Assembly (NCBI RefSeq): GCF_009797935.1
Contig: NZ_VOLC01000027.1
Coordinates: 19,950 to 83,949 of the forward strand
Origin: Lunatibacter salilacus
Lineage (GTDB): Bacteria > Bacteroidota > Bacteroidia > Cytophagales > Cyclobacteriaceae
Length of the DNA stretch: 64,000 nucleotides
Direction: 5' to 3'
Part shown: one piece after another, positions 17,189 to 23,967 of the stretch
Numbering within the stretch: position 1 is the stretch's first letter
How the letters are laid out: every line of letters starts with the position of its first letter
The notes under the pieces: model-generated
Databases searched by the model: none
What the model was told of the DNA's origin: nothing
Seen by the model: only the letters and a program-made list of their open reading frames with translations
Program-made: the position numbers and the translations under genes

Positions 17189-18715
17189 ATGATCTTATCA
17201 AATAAAGTCATGCAATTACGACACACAATTACCCTTTTGGGATTTATTACGATACTCTTCCAATCCTGTGCGGATTTCTTAGATGTAAATGATAATCCCA
17301 ACGCTCCGGTTTCAGAAAACCTGGCACTTAGTGCTAAACTTCCGGCGGCCTTGGTCGCCTCCGTTAATCAGGAACAAGGCCAACTTAACCAATTGGGAGC
17401 CCTGTGGGGTGGCTATTGGGGAACAAGCAGCGAAGGAATCAACTCCTTCTTTCACCAAAAAAACTACAATGGTCCCGGAATGCGGGACGTTCGGGATGGC
17501 TATCCGGTTTGGGAAACTACTTATACGACGTTGGTTTATTATCACCTGATCAGAGAACAGGCAGAGCAGGAGGGAGAGCCTTTTTACGAGGGCGTGGCCA
17601 AAATAATGCAGGGATGGCATTTTCTGCGCTTGGTTGATATATATAATAATGTTCCTTTTGAGGAAGCATTGCAGGGAACGACCAATTCAACTCCTTCCTA
17701 TGAAGCCGGTCAAGACGTGTACCAAAAAGCAGTAAATCTCATTACCGAAGGAATCTCGGCAATTCAAATGGCACCAGCGGCGCAGGTGGCTGGAACAGAC
17801 GATGTTTTGTTTAAAGGGAACAAAACGCTTTGGGCAAAATTTGGAAACACAGTAAAACTGCGGGCACTGATCCGCCAAAGTGAAAAGGACAATGCAGCCT
17901 ATATCAACGCAGAACTTGCGAAGATTGCAGCTGAAGGCAGTGGATTTTTGGGGATGGGTGAAAGTGCCTTGATCCAGCCAGGTTATCTGCAAACAGCGGG
18001 CAAAATGAACCCCTTTTATGAAAGTTACTACCGGAATGTGCAGCAGGCAGCTACCGCAAACTACCAGGATATCCGGCCTACAACCTACTTGTTGGAAAAA
18101 TATACGGAAAGGAACGATCCCAGACTTGGACAGCTTTATTTGGCTGTTAATGGCGACTATAATGGAGTTGTTTTTGGAGATCCTGTTGTAAACCAAGCCC
18201 TATATGGACGTGCAAATACGTCGGCATTAAAAGGTCCGTTGGAAAACAACGGACAGCCTGCCGGGCTTTTGAAAAGTCCCACACAGGCAAGTGTGTTGAT
18301 GGGATCCTTTGAAAGTTTGTTTTTGCAAGCCGAAGCTGCGCAACGTGGATGGATCAACCTATCCGCAGAAGAACTTTATAATGCGGCTATTACGGAATCC
18401 TTCGTCTATCTGGGACTGAACGGTGCGGCTGCGGATGAATACTTGAATCAGTCAGAAGTAGCTTATCAGGGCACATTAGATCAGCTAATCCTTCAAAAAT
18501 GGCTTTCCCTAAACAGTATTAGCAGTATCGAAGCTTGGAATGACTTCCGGAGACTTGGTATGCCCCAGTTTCCAAATTCCCTTGCCATAAATAATCCTTC
18601 CGTCCGACCCCAACGGCTGATGTATCCGGAGACAGAACGCATGACAAATCTGGATGAAGTCGTCAGTCAGGGCGATGACCAAGTCACCACCGCCAAAGTT
18701 TGGTGGGCAAACTAA
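17189..18715 (+). CDS. SusD/RagB-family outer membrane lipoprotein
   Basis: 508 residues, lipoprotein signal with lipobox FQSC and mature start CADFLDVNDNPNAP, typical of the SusD-like family 2. It caps the SusC barrel on the cell surface and binds the ligand. The first Met (17189) gives a 7-residue extension; the Met at 17210 (MQLRHTITLLGF) gives a cleaner signal peptide. It is the second gene of the operon, 93 bases after susC, the gap being filled by a dispersed repeat. Confidence 0.85.
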   Translation: MILSNKVMQLRHTITLLGFITILFQSCADFLDVNDNPNAPVSENLALSAKLPAALVASVNQEQGQLNQLGALWGGYWGTSSEGINSFFHQKNYNGPGMRDVRDGYPVWETTYTTLVYYHLIREQAEQEGEPFYEGVAKIMQGWHFLRLVDIYNNVPFEEALQGTTNSTPSYEAGQDVYQKAVNLITEGISAIQMAPAAQVAGTDDVLFKGNKTLWAKFGNTVKLRALIRQSEKDNAAYINAELAKIAAEGSGFLGMGESALIQPGYLQTAGKMNPFYESYYRNVQQAATANYQDIRPTTYLLEKYTERNDPRLGQLYLAVNGDYNGVVFGDPVVNQALYGRANTSALKGPLENNGQPAGLLKSPTQASVLMGSFESLFLQAEAAQRGWINLSAEELYNAAITESFVYLGLNGAAADEYLNQSEVAYQGTLDQLILQKWLSLNSISSIEAWNDFRRLGMPQFPNSLAINNPSVRPQRLMYPETERMTNLDEVVSQGDDQVTTAKVWWAN

Positions 18716-18734
18716 CTCTTAAACCACTATCCCA

Positions 18735-19922
18735 ATGCAAAAAGAAAAAGAATCAGCCTGGGCCTTTACCCGAAGATGGCTAAACGAAATCCACCTTTGG
18801 ATGGGTATTGCCAGTGGAATCATCATCTTCCTGGTATGCCTTAGCGGCACCATCTACACCTTTAAAGAGGAAATTCAGGAATGGATGGAACCGGAGAGGT
18901 ACACCATTGCCGAGATTCCAACCAGTCAAAAACGTCTTCCACTTGCAGAACTGATTGCGGTGGTGGGTCAGGGAACAGGTAAGGAAGTGGGCAGCATCAC
19001 GATTCCCCACGATCTGGACCGCACCTTTTTGGTAAATGTGCGGGGTAAGGAGGAAAAGGGTAGGGGTTCCAATGTTCCCGTCAATCCCTATACGGGGGAA
19101 GTGACTGCTTCGGGCGACCCGGTTGGTGGGGAATTTTTTATGACCATGTTCCGGCTTCACCGTTGGTTGCTATTGGATACGGAAATTGGGCGGCCGATTG
19201 TGGGTTGGGCTACGATTATATTTACGTTGATTATTATCAGTGGGATGGTTATCTGGATTCCGCAGAAGGTACGCTACTGGAAGCAGGGTTTGCGCATCAA
19301 GTGGTCCGGCAACTGGAAACGGATCAACCATGACCTGCATAATACGCTAGGTTTTTACTCCGCATTTCTGCTGCTTGTGATGTCCCTGACTGGACTTTAT
19401 TGGTCCTTTGACTGGTACAAGGAAGGGCTGTTTAAGGTTTTGGGAGTAGAGCAGGGTGGAGGCGGCAGAGGACCAGGACGAGCTCCGGGCCACGAGGAAG
19501 AAGTGGAAAAGGCTGCTATTCCTACTTTGGAATTAGAGATGTATTTGGAGGCCGGAGATAAACACTTGGATTATGACGGAACATACAGATTGACACTGCC
19601 CAAGGAGACGGATAGTGAAATCACCCTTTTCAAATCCAAGGTCGGTTTTTTTGCGCCATCTGCTTCCGATAAGGTTGTCCTGGACAAAGCCACCGCACAG
19701 TTGGTAGCCGTGGAGCGGTTTAGGGACCAACCTTTAAATCAGCGCATCGCCCGCTCTATCAAATCCCTGCATATAGGGGATGTCTATGGTACCTTTACGA
19801 AGATTCTTTATTTTATCGCCTGTTTGATAGCCACCACTTTGCCCGTGACCGGCACGATTATTTGGATCAACAAGATGCGGAAAAAGAAAAAGAATAAAAG
19901 AAGTACGGTGGCGGTTTCGTAG
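18735..19922 (+). CDS. PepSY-associated transmembrane protein
   Basis: 395 residues with four predicted membrane segments: near residues 20-40 (ASGIIIFLVCLSGTIYTF), 155-175, 205-225 and a final one. A PepSY-like domain lies in the periplasmic loop, and conserved histidines occur in HLWMG and RLHRWLL. The family (PF03929) contains putative ferric-chelate reductases and often sits next to TonB siderophore receptors. Nineteen bases separate it from the SusD stop, so it is the third gene of the operon. The last 100 codons are duplicated in degraded form at 20695-21004. Confidence 0.85.
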   Translation: MQKEKESAWAFTRRWLNEIHLWMGIASGIIIFLVCLSGTIYTFKEEIQEWMEPERYTIAEIPTSQKRLPLAELIAVVGQGTGKEVGSITIPHDLDRTFLVNVRGKEEKGRGSNVPVNPYTGEVTASGDPVGGEFFMTMFRLHRWLLLDTEIGRPIVGWATIIFTLIIISGMVIWIPQKVRYWKQGLRIKWSGNWKRINHDLHNTLGFYSAFLLLVMSLTGLYWSFDWYKEGLFKVLGVEQGGGGRGPGRAPGHEEEVEKAAIPTLELEMYLEAGDKHLDYDGTYRLTLPKETDSEITLFKSKVGFFAPSASDKVVLDKATAQLVAVERFRDQPLNQRIARSIKSLHIGDVYGTFTKILYFIACLIATTLPVTGTIIWINKMRKKKKNKRSTVAVS

Positions 19923-19953
19923 TTCTTTGGGTTTATTTTTTTTTCTGATTCGT

Positions 19954-19986
19954 CCTGCATTCCGTTTGGGGTGCGGGATTTTTTTT
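19954..19986 (+). terminator. Terminator of SusC-SusD-PepSY operon
   Basis: CCTGCA (19954-19959) pairs with TGCGGG (19972-19977) and is followed by A and eight T. A similar, decayed sequence follows the degraded PepSY copy near 21038. Confidence 0.6.
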
Positions 19987-20040
19987 GAAAAATGAGTCGT
20001 TGTTCTAAAAACACGTTATATTTGATAAAAGCTCGATAAT

Positions 20041-20205
20041 ATGGTTACAATAATAAAAAAAGGAACCAAAAAGGAAGATTTCGATAGAAAACTTTCGGGA
20101 CTCAAGAACATGAAAAGGTTCGATGCCCACAAATACTGTGGGATTATTACCCTCAAGGAAGACCCACTTGCAATTCAAAAAAAAATGAGAGATGAATGGG
20201 AATAG
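20041..20205 (+). CDS. Short VapB-like antitoxin
   Basis: A 54-residue ORF (MVTIIKKGTKKEDFDRKLSG ... QKKMRDEWE) of a small Bacteroidota-type antitoxin that precedes PIN toxins; the tail DPLAIQKKMRDEWE is characteristic. It ends 14 bases inside the vapC frame, so the pair is coupled. It begins about 55 bases after the terminator of the PepSY operon. Confidence 0.7.
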   Translation: MVTIIKKGTKKEDFDRKLSGLKNMKRFDAHKYCGIITLKEDPLAIQKKMRDEWE

Positions 20206-20563
20206 CATCTTTCTGGGTACAAATATTGTTCTGTACTTAATTTCCGGAGATAGAACTCTGGCGAATTTGCTTGATAATAAAACAATCTACATATCTTTTA
20301 TTTCTGAATTGGAGCTTTTAGGCTATAAAGAAATAAGTCCAGAGGAACTGAAAGTAATTGAAGATTTTTTAACCACTGTTTCCATAATCGATATAAATTC
20401 TGAAATCAAAAGAATTACAACAGGATTAAAAAGGAACTACAAGATAAAACTTCCTGATGCGATCATTGCCGCAACTTCACATTACATGAACCTGCCTTTA
20501 ATGACCTCAGACAAAGCTATGACTAAGCTTTTAGAATTGAATATCCTTCAATATGAAAAATAG
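20192..20563 (+). CDS. vapC: PIN-domain VapC-like toxin, first catalytic Asp replaced by Gly
   Basis: 123 residues of a VapC-type PIN ribonuclease. Intact homologues open FLDTNxxxYL; here the frame reads FLGTNIVLYL, with GGT at 20216-20218 for residue 9. The remaining acidic positions are seen: E39/E41 (SELELLGYKE), D89 (LPDAIIAAT) and D107 (TSDKAM). The first Asp is a metal ligand, so the protein is probably catalytically dead or strongly weakened, while still able to bind its antitoxin. GAT to GGT is a single transition. The module lies between the real and the duplicated PepSY 3' ends. Confidence 0.8.
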   Translation: MNGNSIFLGTNIVLYLISGDRTLANLLDNKTIYISFISELELLGYKEISPEELKVIEDFLTTVSIIDINSEIKRITTGLKRNYKIKLPDAIIAATSHYMNLPLMTSDKAMTKLLELNILQYEK

Positions 20564-20694
20564 CTGCTACGGTTAATACTGTCTATAAAAAATTGCATAT
20601 AGGATACTTCATCGACCTGATTTTTTTATTCTTAATGTAGTTTTTGGACATTGAACCAAGTTAACATGTGCGTCCTTTACCGTGTCCTAGCCAG

Positions 20695-21004
20695 GGATAC
20701 TGAAATCACCCTTTTCAAATCCAAGGTCGGCTTTTTTTCCCCTTCTGCTTCTGACAAAGTTGTCTTGGATAAGGCCACCGGACAGTTGGTAACCGTAGCG
20801 GTTTAGAGACCAACCCTTAAATCAGCGCATCGCCCGCTCCATCAAATCCCTGCATATAGGGGATGTCTACGGGACATTTACCAAGATTCTTTACTTTATC
20901 GCCTGCCTGATAGCCACTACCCTGCCCGTGACCGGCACCCTAATCTGGATCAACAAGATGCAGAACAAGAAAAAGAAGAAGCCGAGTAAAGTAGCTATTC
21001 CTTA
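20695..21004 (+). pseudogene. Degraded copy of the PepSY gene 3' end
   Basis: The bases match 19611-19922 almost throughout: GAAATCACCCTTTTCAAATC, ATCAAATCCCTGCATATAGG, and GTGACCGGCACC with ATCTGGATCAACAAGATG. A one-base loss in GTAACCGTAGCGG versus GTAGCCGTGGAGCGG and an in-frame TAG follow, so it cannot be translated as one frame. It starts abruptly and ends with a diverged Lys-rich tail. The sequence after the stop also resembles the operon terminator, so the duplicated unit ran past the gene end. Confidence 0.9.
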
Positions 21005-21336
21005 AAGTTTCAGGCTTATTTGTTTTTTGATTTGACCTGCGTTCCTTCTGGGCAGCGGGATATTTGGTTTTGGGGGAAGTTAGAGTTTTGGTATGCTTCC
21101 AATTTCGAAGTGCCGAAGGAACTTGGCGAATCTTGGCATTACAACAAAATATCCAGAATAAGCAAGATTAGATCGACGAAATCCCTAATTTCGTATCTCC
21201 GATGTCCAAAATCTGTGAACAAAGGAGATGGATACGCAATTGATAGAGGGAGCTGCGTATACACAATTTTTTTACCCAATTTACCAATAACCAATTGTCT
21301 TATTATAATTTTAATTCTGCTAATATTTAATACAAT
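21005..21336. other. Duplicated terminator remnant and leader of next gene
   Basis: The left part (to about 21060) repeats the 3' flank of the PepSY gene in decayed form. The rest up to 21336 is an AT-rich leader for the hydrolase gene, with no gene I can support. A 106-codon open frame overlapping the decayed terminator looks accidental. Confidence 0.4.
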
Positions 21337-22398
21337 ATGAAGCCCATCTTTTTAATGATTCTGTTTATTGCATTGATCTCATTTAGCTTAGCGGCTCAAA
21401 CAGTGCCTATTAACGAGGAAAAGTTTATTCCCATTGGCGGTATAGAACAGTGGGTAACCATTCACGGGGATGATAGTGCGAACCCTGTTTTACTTTTCCT
21501 TCATGGTGGTCCAGGTAGCACCATGAGTCAGTACGATGATACAATCTATGGATCTTGGAAAAAAGACTTTGTTTTGGTTTATTGGGACCAACGGGGTGCA
21601 GGAAGAACCTACGGCCGAAATGCCCCCGACACGGTAACTGAAGATTACTGGATCGAGAATCCACTTACAGTCGAACGAATGACCGCTGACGGAATTGAGC
21701 TTTCAGAGTATCTTATCAAGCACTTGGGAAAGCAGAAAATAACGATTGTGGGAACCTCTTGGGGATCAGTGCTCGGAGCGAGCATGGCCTTACAACGCCC
21801 AAATCTTTTCGCTGCCTATATAGGCCACTCCCAAGTAGTCAATGGAGCTGAAGGATTTCTTCATGCATTTAACACGGTGACCAAGCTAGCGCAGACTGCT
21901 AACGATCAGAAATCCGTGAGCGAACTGAAAATCTTAGGCCCTCCACCGTATGAAGATGCCAGGAAGTCGGGACAGCTGATGCGTATCATCAAGAAGTATG
22001 AGCGGGAGCATTCAACACCTGCCCCCGATTCTTGGTGGAAGCTGACAAGCGGCTATGACAATGACAAGGACGCCGAAGATAGGTATAATGGGGATGATTA
22101 TTCATTTCTCTACTTTGCAGGTCATAAAAAAATGGGCATCAAATCTATGGAGGCTGGGGTGAATTTTATGAAGGAAGGTCTGCACTATAAAATTCCAGTC
22201 TACTTCATTCAGGGCGAGGAAGATATCTTGACACCCAAAGAGCTAACGAAAGCCTATTTCGACAACGTGGAAGCTCCGAAGAAGGAGTTCGTGCTTGTGC
22301 CAGGTGCTGCCCACGGACATAATCAGGCTGTAATTGAAGCACAATATAGAGCTGTAATAGCGTCTTTAGGATTGAAAAGTGATACTGCTGATAAATAA
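21337..22398 (+). CDS. Secreted alpha/beta hydrolase, proline-iminopeptidase-like
   Basis: 353 residues with an N-terminal signal peptide (to about residue 20, LISFSLAAQ). It has the oxyanion-hole HGGPG (56-60), DQRGAGRT (84-91) and the nucleophile elbow GTSWG (139-143, Ser141), the pattern of prolyl aminopeptidases and tricorn-interacting factor F1. A catalytic Asp in GEEDILTP and His in GAAHGHN follow near the C-terminus. It probably acts in the periplasm on small peptides or esters; the substrate is unknown. It is monocistronic. Confidence 0.85.
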   Translation: MKPIFLMILFIALISFSLAAQTVPINEEKFIPIGGIEQWVTIHGDDSANPVLLFLHGGPGSTMSQYDDTIYGSWKKDFVLVYWDQRGAGRTYGRNAPDTVTEDYWIENPLTVERMTADGIELSEYLIKHLGKQKITIVGTSWGSVLGASMALQRPNLFAAYIGHSQVVNGAEGFLHAFNTVTKLAQTANDQKSVSELKILGPPPYEDARKSGQLMRIIKKYEREHSTPAPDSWWKLTSGYDNDKDAEDRYNGDDYSFLYFAGHKKMGIKSMEAGVNFMKEGLHYKIPVYFIQGEEDILTPKELTKAYFDNVEAPKKEFVLVPGAAHGHNQAVIEAQYRAVIASLGLKSDTADK

Positions 22399-22854
22399 AA
22401 GATAATGCCTATTCTGCCCAATATAAAACAGACAGAGGCTCAAATACAAACTTCCAAGAACTAATCGACTGGAAAAACGCCAAAAACAGAAAAGATCTAA
22501 GCTCAAGTAATTATTTGGACAGTTCTACTTACGGTAATTGTACTTTCAATTTTACTGATAGGCTGGTAAAATTTTAATTTTATGTTAAAAATATTGTTTT
22601 TCTTTTTTAATTAGAAGAGTATATAAGATCTTATAACGAATCTAGCTCAGCAAAAATTTGATGAAAGGGTTTCGGAATTGAGTGTTTTTGCAATCAACCG
22701 GGGTTCGGCTCCGCTCACCCCTCTATTGCTGCTCCGTTAATCATGCGGATTTCGGAAGGGCTATCAACTAATCATATTAGAATATCAGTTCGGTACAATC
22801 ATCCTAACTTGGAAAAATTGGGACTTCTTTTTAAATTTAGGAAAACTTGATTTT
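22399..22854. other. Gene-free accessory spacer
   Basis: No gene. It contains one copy of the GGGGTTCGG-CTCACCCC palindrome (22698-22723). A start-less 57-codon open frame at about 22405-22570 has protein-like sequence but no family that I recognise. Confidence 0.4.
22698..22723 (+). repeat. REP-like palindrome family, copy 1
   Basis: CCGGGGTTCGGCTCCGCTCA then CCCCTC; the arms GGGGT and ACCCC are inverted. Same family as copies near 23254, 26903, 37274 and 38235. Confidence 0.8.
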
Positions 22855-23082
22855 ATGCGCACCCTTAATGTTTCTATTTCTGATTCAGAGTTTGATAGGT
22901 ATGGTATTAAAAAGGACACTCTTACATTTAGTGAGTTTGTTGAACTCATAAGTAGGGAGTTGATGAGACAAAACATGGATAAAACCGTGGAGTTGGCCGA
23001 AAAATACGGATTTGCCTCAATGACAATGGAGGAAATAAACGAAGAAGTAAAAGCAGTAAGACGTGCAAAAAGTAATCGTTGA
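22855..23082 (+). CDS. Antitoxin paired with a broken PIN toxin
   Basis: 75 residues, MRTLNVSISDSEFDRYGIKK ... EVKAVRRAKSNR, of the type found in front of PIN-domain toxins in Bacteroidota. The small N-terminal beta strand (LNVSIS) followed by helices suits a DNA-binding antitoxin. The end of the frame overlaps a GTG-started PIN toxin start by 20 bases. The toxin has lost its middle, so this antitoxin may persist alone. Confidence 0.7.
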   Translation: MRTLNVSISDSEFDRYGIKKDTLTFSEFVELISRELMRQNMDKTVELAEKYGFASMTMEEINEEVKAVRRAKSNR

Positions 23083-23231
23083 TACGAATGTCATCGTGTC
23101 GTCATTAATTCAATGAATGTCAAGCAGACTTTATAATAACGGGAAATACCAACGACTTTACTTTTTCAGATTACAACGGGACTAAAATCGTCAGTCCAAA
23201 AGCGTATTGGGAAAACCATTTACCTGAGTAA
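23063..23231 (+). pseudogene. PIN-domain toxin with internal deletion
   Basis: GTG at 23063 starts MQKVIVDTNVIVSSLIQ, a classic PIN opening with the catalytic Asp in VDTN, and ends at TGA 23114-23116. About 8 bases later another frame gives ADFIITGNTNDFTFSDYNGT then KIVSPKAYWENHLPE and a stop at 23229-23231, the conserved C-terminus of the same family. The roughly 80-90 middle residues are missing. It is therefore a fused pair of ends left by deletion. Confidence 0.85.
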
Positions 23232-23253
23232 TGCTAATGGGAAATATTAACAT

Positions 23254-23274
23254 GGGGTTCCGCTACGCTCACCC
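23254..23274 (+). repeat. REP-like palindrome family, degenerate copy 2
   Basis: GGGGTTCCGCTACGCTCACCC, a shortened version of the GGGGTTCGG-CTCACCCC element, placed just after the PIN remnant. Confidence 0.7.
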
Positions 23275-23407
23275 ATAAAGGATAAAAATCATTTCAGCAT
23301 ATTATCAGTTGTCGTAAATTTGCAAACCAACTTCAATCCAAATGCTTAACATTGTGAACAAAAAAACCGATTAAGATTCGTAATTTAGGGATATGGAAAT
23401 TAGCTGA

Positions 23408-23704
23408 ATGACAACAAAGGATAACATATTAAAGAAACTTAAATCCAATAAACTCGAACTCACGAAATTTGGCGTTCGAAATGTTGGCCTGTTTGGATCT
23501 TATTTGCATGACGAACAGTCAAGCGAAAGTGATATTGATTTGTTGGTTGATTTTGAACCGGAAAAGGAAAACTTTGACAATTATATGGCTGTTTATGATT
23601 TTTTCGAAGATCTTTTCAAAAATGAAAGGATAGAAGTTGTGACTAAAAATGGGTTAAGCCCTTATATCGGTCCACAAATATTACGTGAAGTAAAATATGT
23701 CTAA
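23408..23704 (+). CDS. MNT-type nucleotidyltransferase antitoxin
   Basis: 98 residues with the minimal nucleotidyltransferase motif GLFGSYLHDEQSSESDIDLL: GS at 30-31 and DxD at residues 42 and 44. In HEPN-MNT modules this protein is the antitoxin that AMPylates or blocks the HEPN RNase. Its stop overlaps the HEPN start (ATG at 23697) by 8 bases. The catalytic residues look intact; the HEPN partner is cut short. Confidence 0.85.
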   Translation: MTTKDNILKKLKSNKLELTKFGVRNVGLFGSYLHDEQSSESDIDLLVDFEPEKENFDNYMAVYDFFEDLFKNERIEVVTKNGLSPYIGPQILREVKYV

Positions 23705-23858
23705 AGATCCAAGGGAATTTCTCAGACATATTCACGAAGAATGTTTGTATTTGGTACATGTAAGTGAAAATTTACAGTTTGATGATTTGTTATCTGACGA
23801 AACCCTGAAACGTGCTGTCGTAAGAAGTTTGGAGATTAGTTCAGTTGCTTTTTTTTGA
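23697..23858 (+). pseudogene. Truncated HEPN (DUF86-like) toxin
   Basis: The frame MSKDPREFLRHIHEECLYLV ... DETLKRAVVRSLEISSVAFF is the N-terminal half of a HEPN protein and stops at 23856-23858 after a run of eight T. Intact family members continue for another 60 residues with the Rx4-6H RNase motif, which is missing here. What follows does not resume the family in any frame I can read, so it is a deletion rather than a simple slip. Confidence 0.85.
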
Positions 23859-23927
23859 AAGGTAATATTGATGCGGTATCAGCATCTGCTGGTTTTGTAG
23901 TTATCTGTGCTGGTTGTGACTAAAATT

Positions 23928-23947
23928 TCCCAAATTCAAATTTGGGA
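23928..23947. repeat. Perfect 9-bp-arm palindrome upstream of rapA
   Basis: TCCCAAATTCAAATTTGGGA is a perfect inverted repeat of 9+9 bases with a two-base centre, ending 20 bases before the rapA ATG. It could be an operator or a terminator of the preceding module; no T-run follows. Confidence 0.6.
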
Positions 23948-23967
23948 TTATGCTTGATTAAACAAAG

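Noticed and set aside
21020..21340. 106-codon open frame after the PepSY duplicate
   Set aside because: It begins inside the decayed terminator copy and has no coherent protein signature; the real gene starts at 21337.
22405..22570. Start-less open frame of about 57 codons before the REP element
   Set aside because: Protein-like, but no start codon and no recognised family; could be chance.
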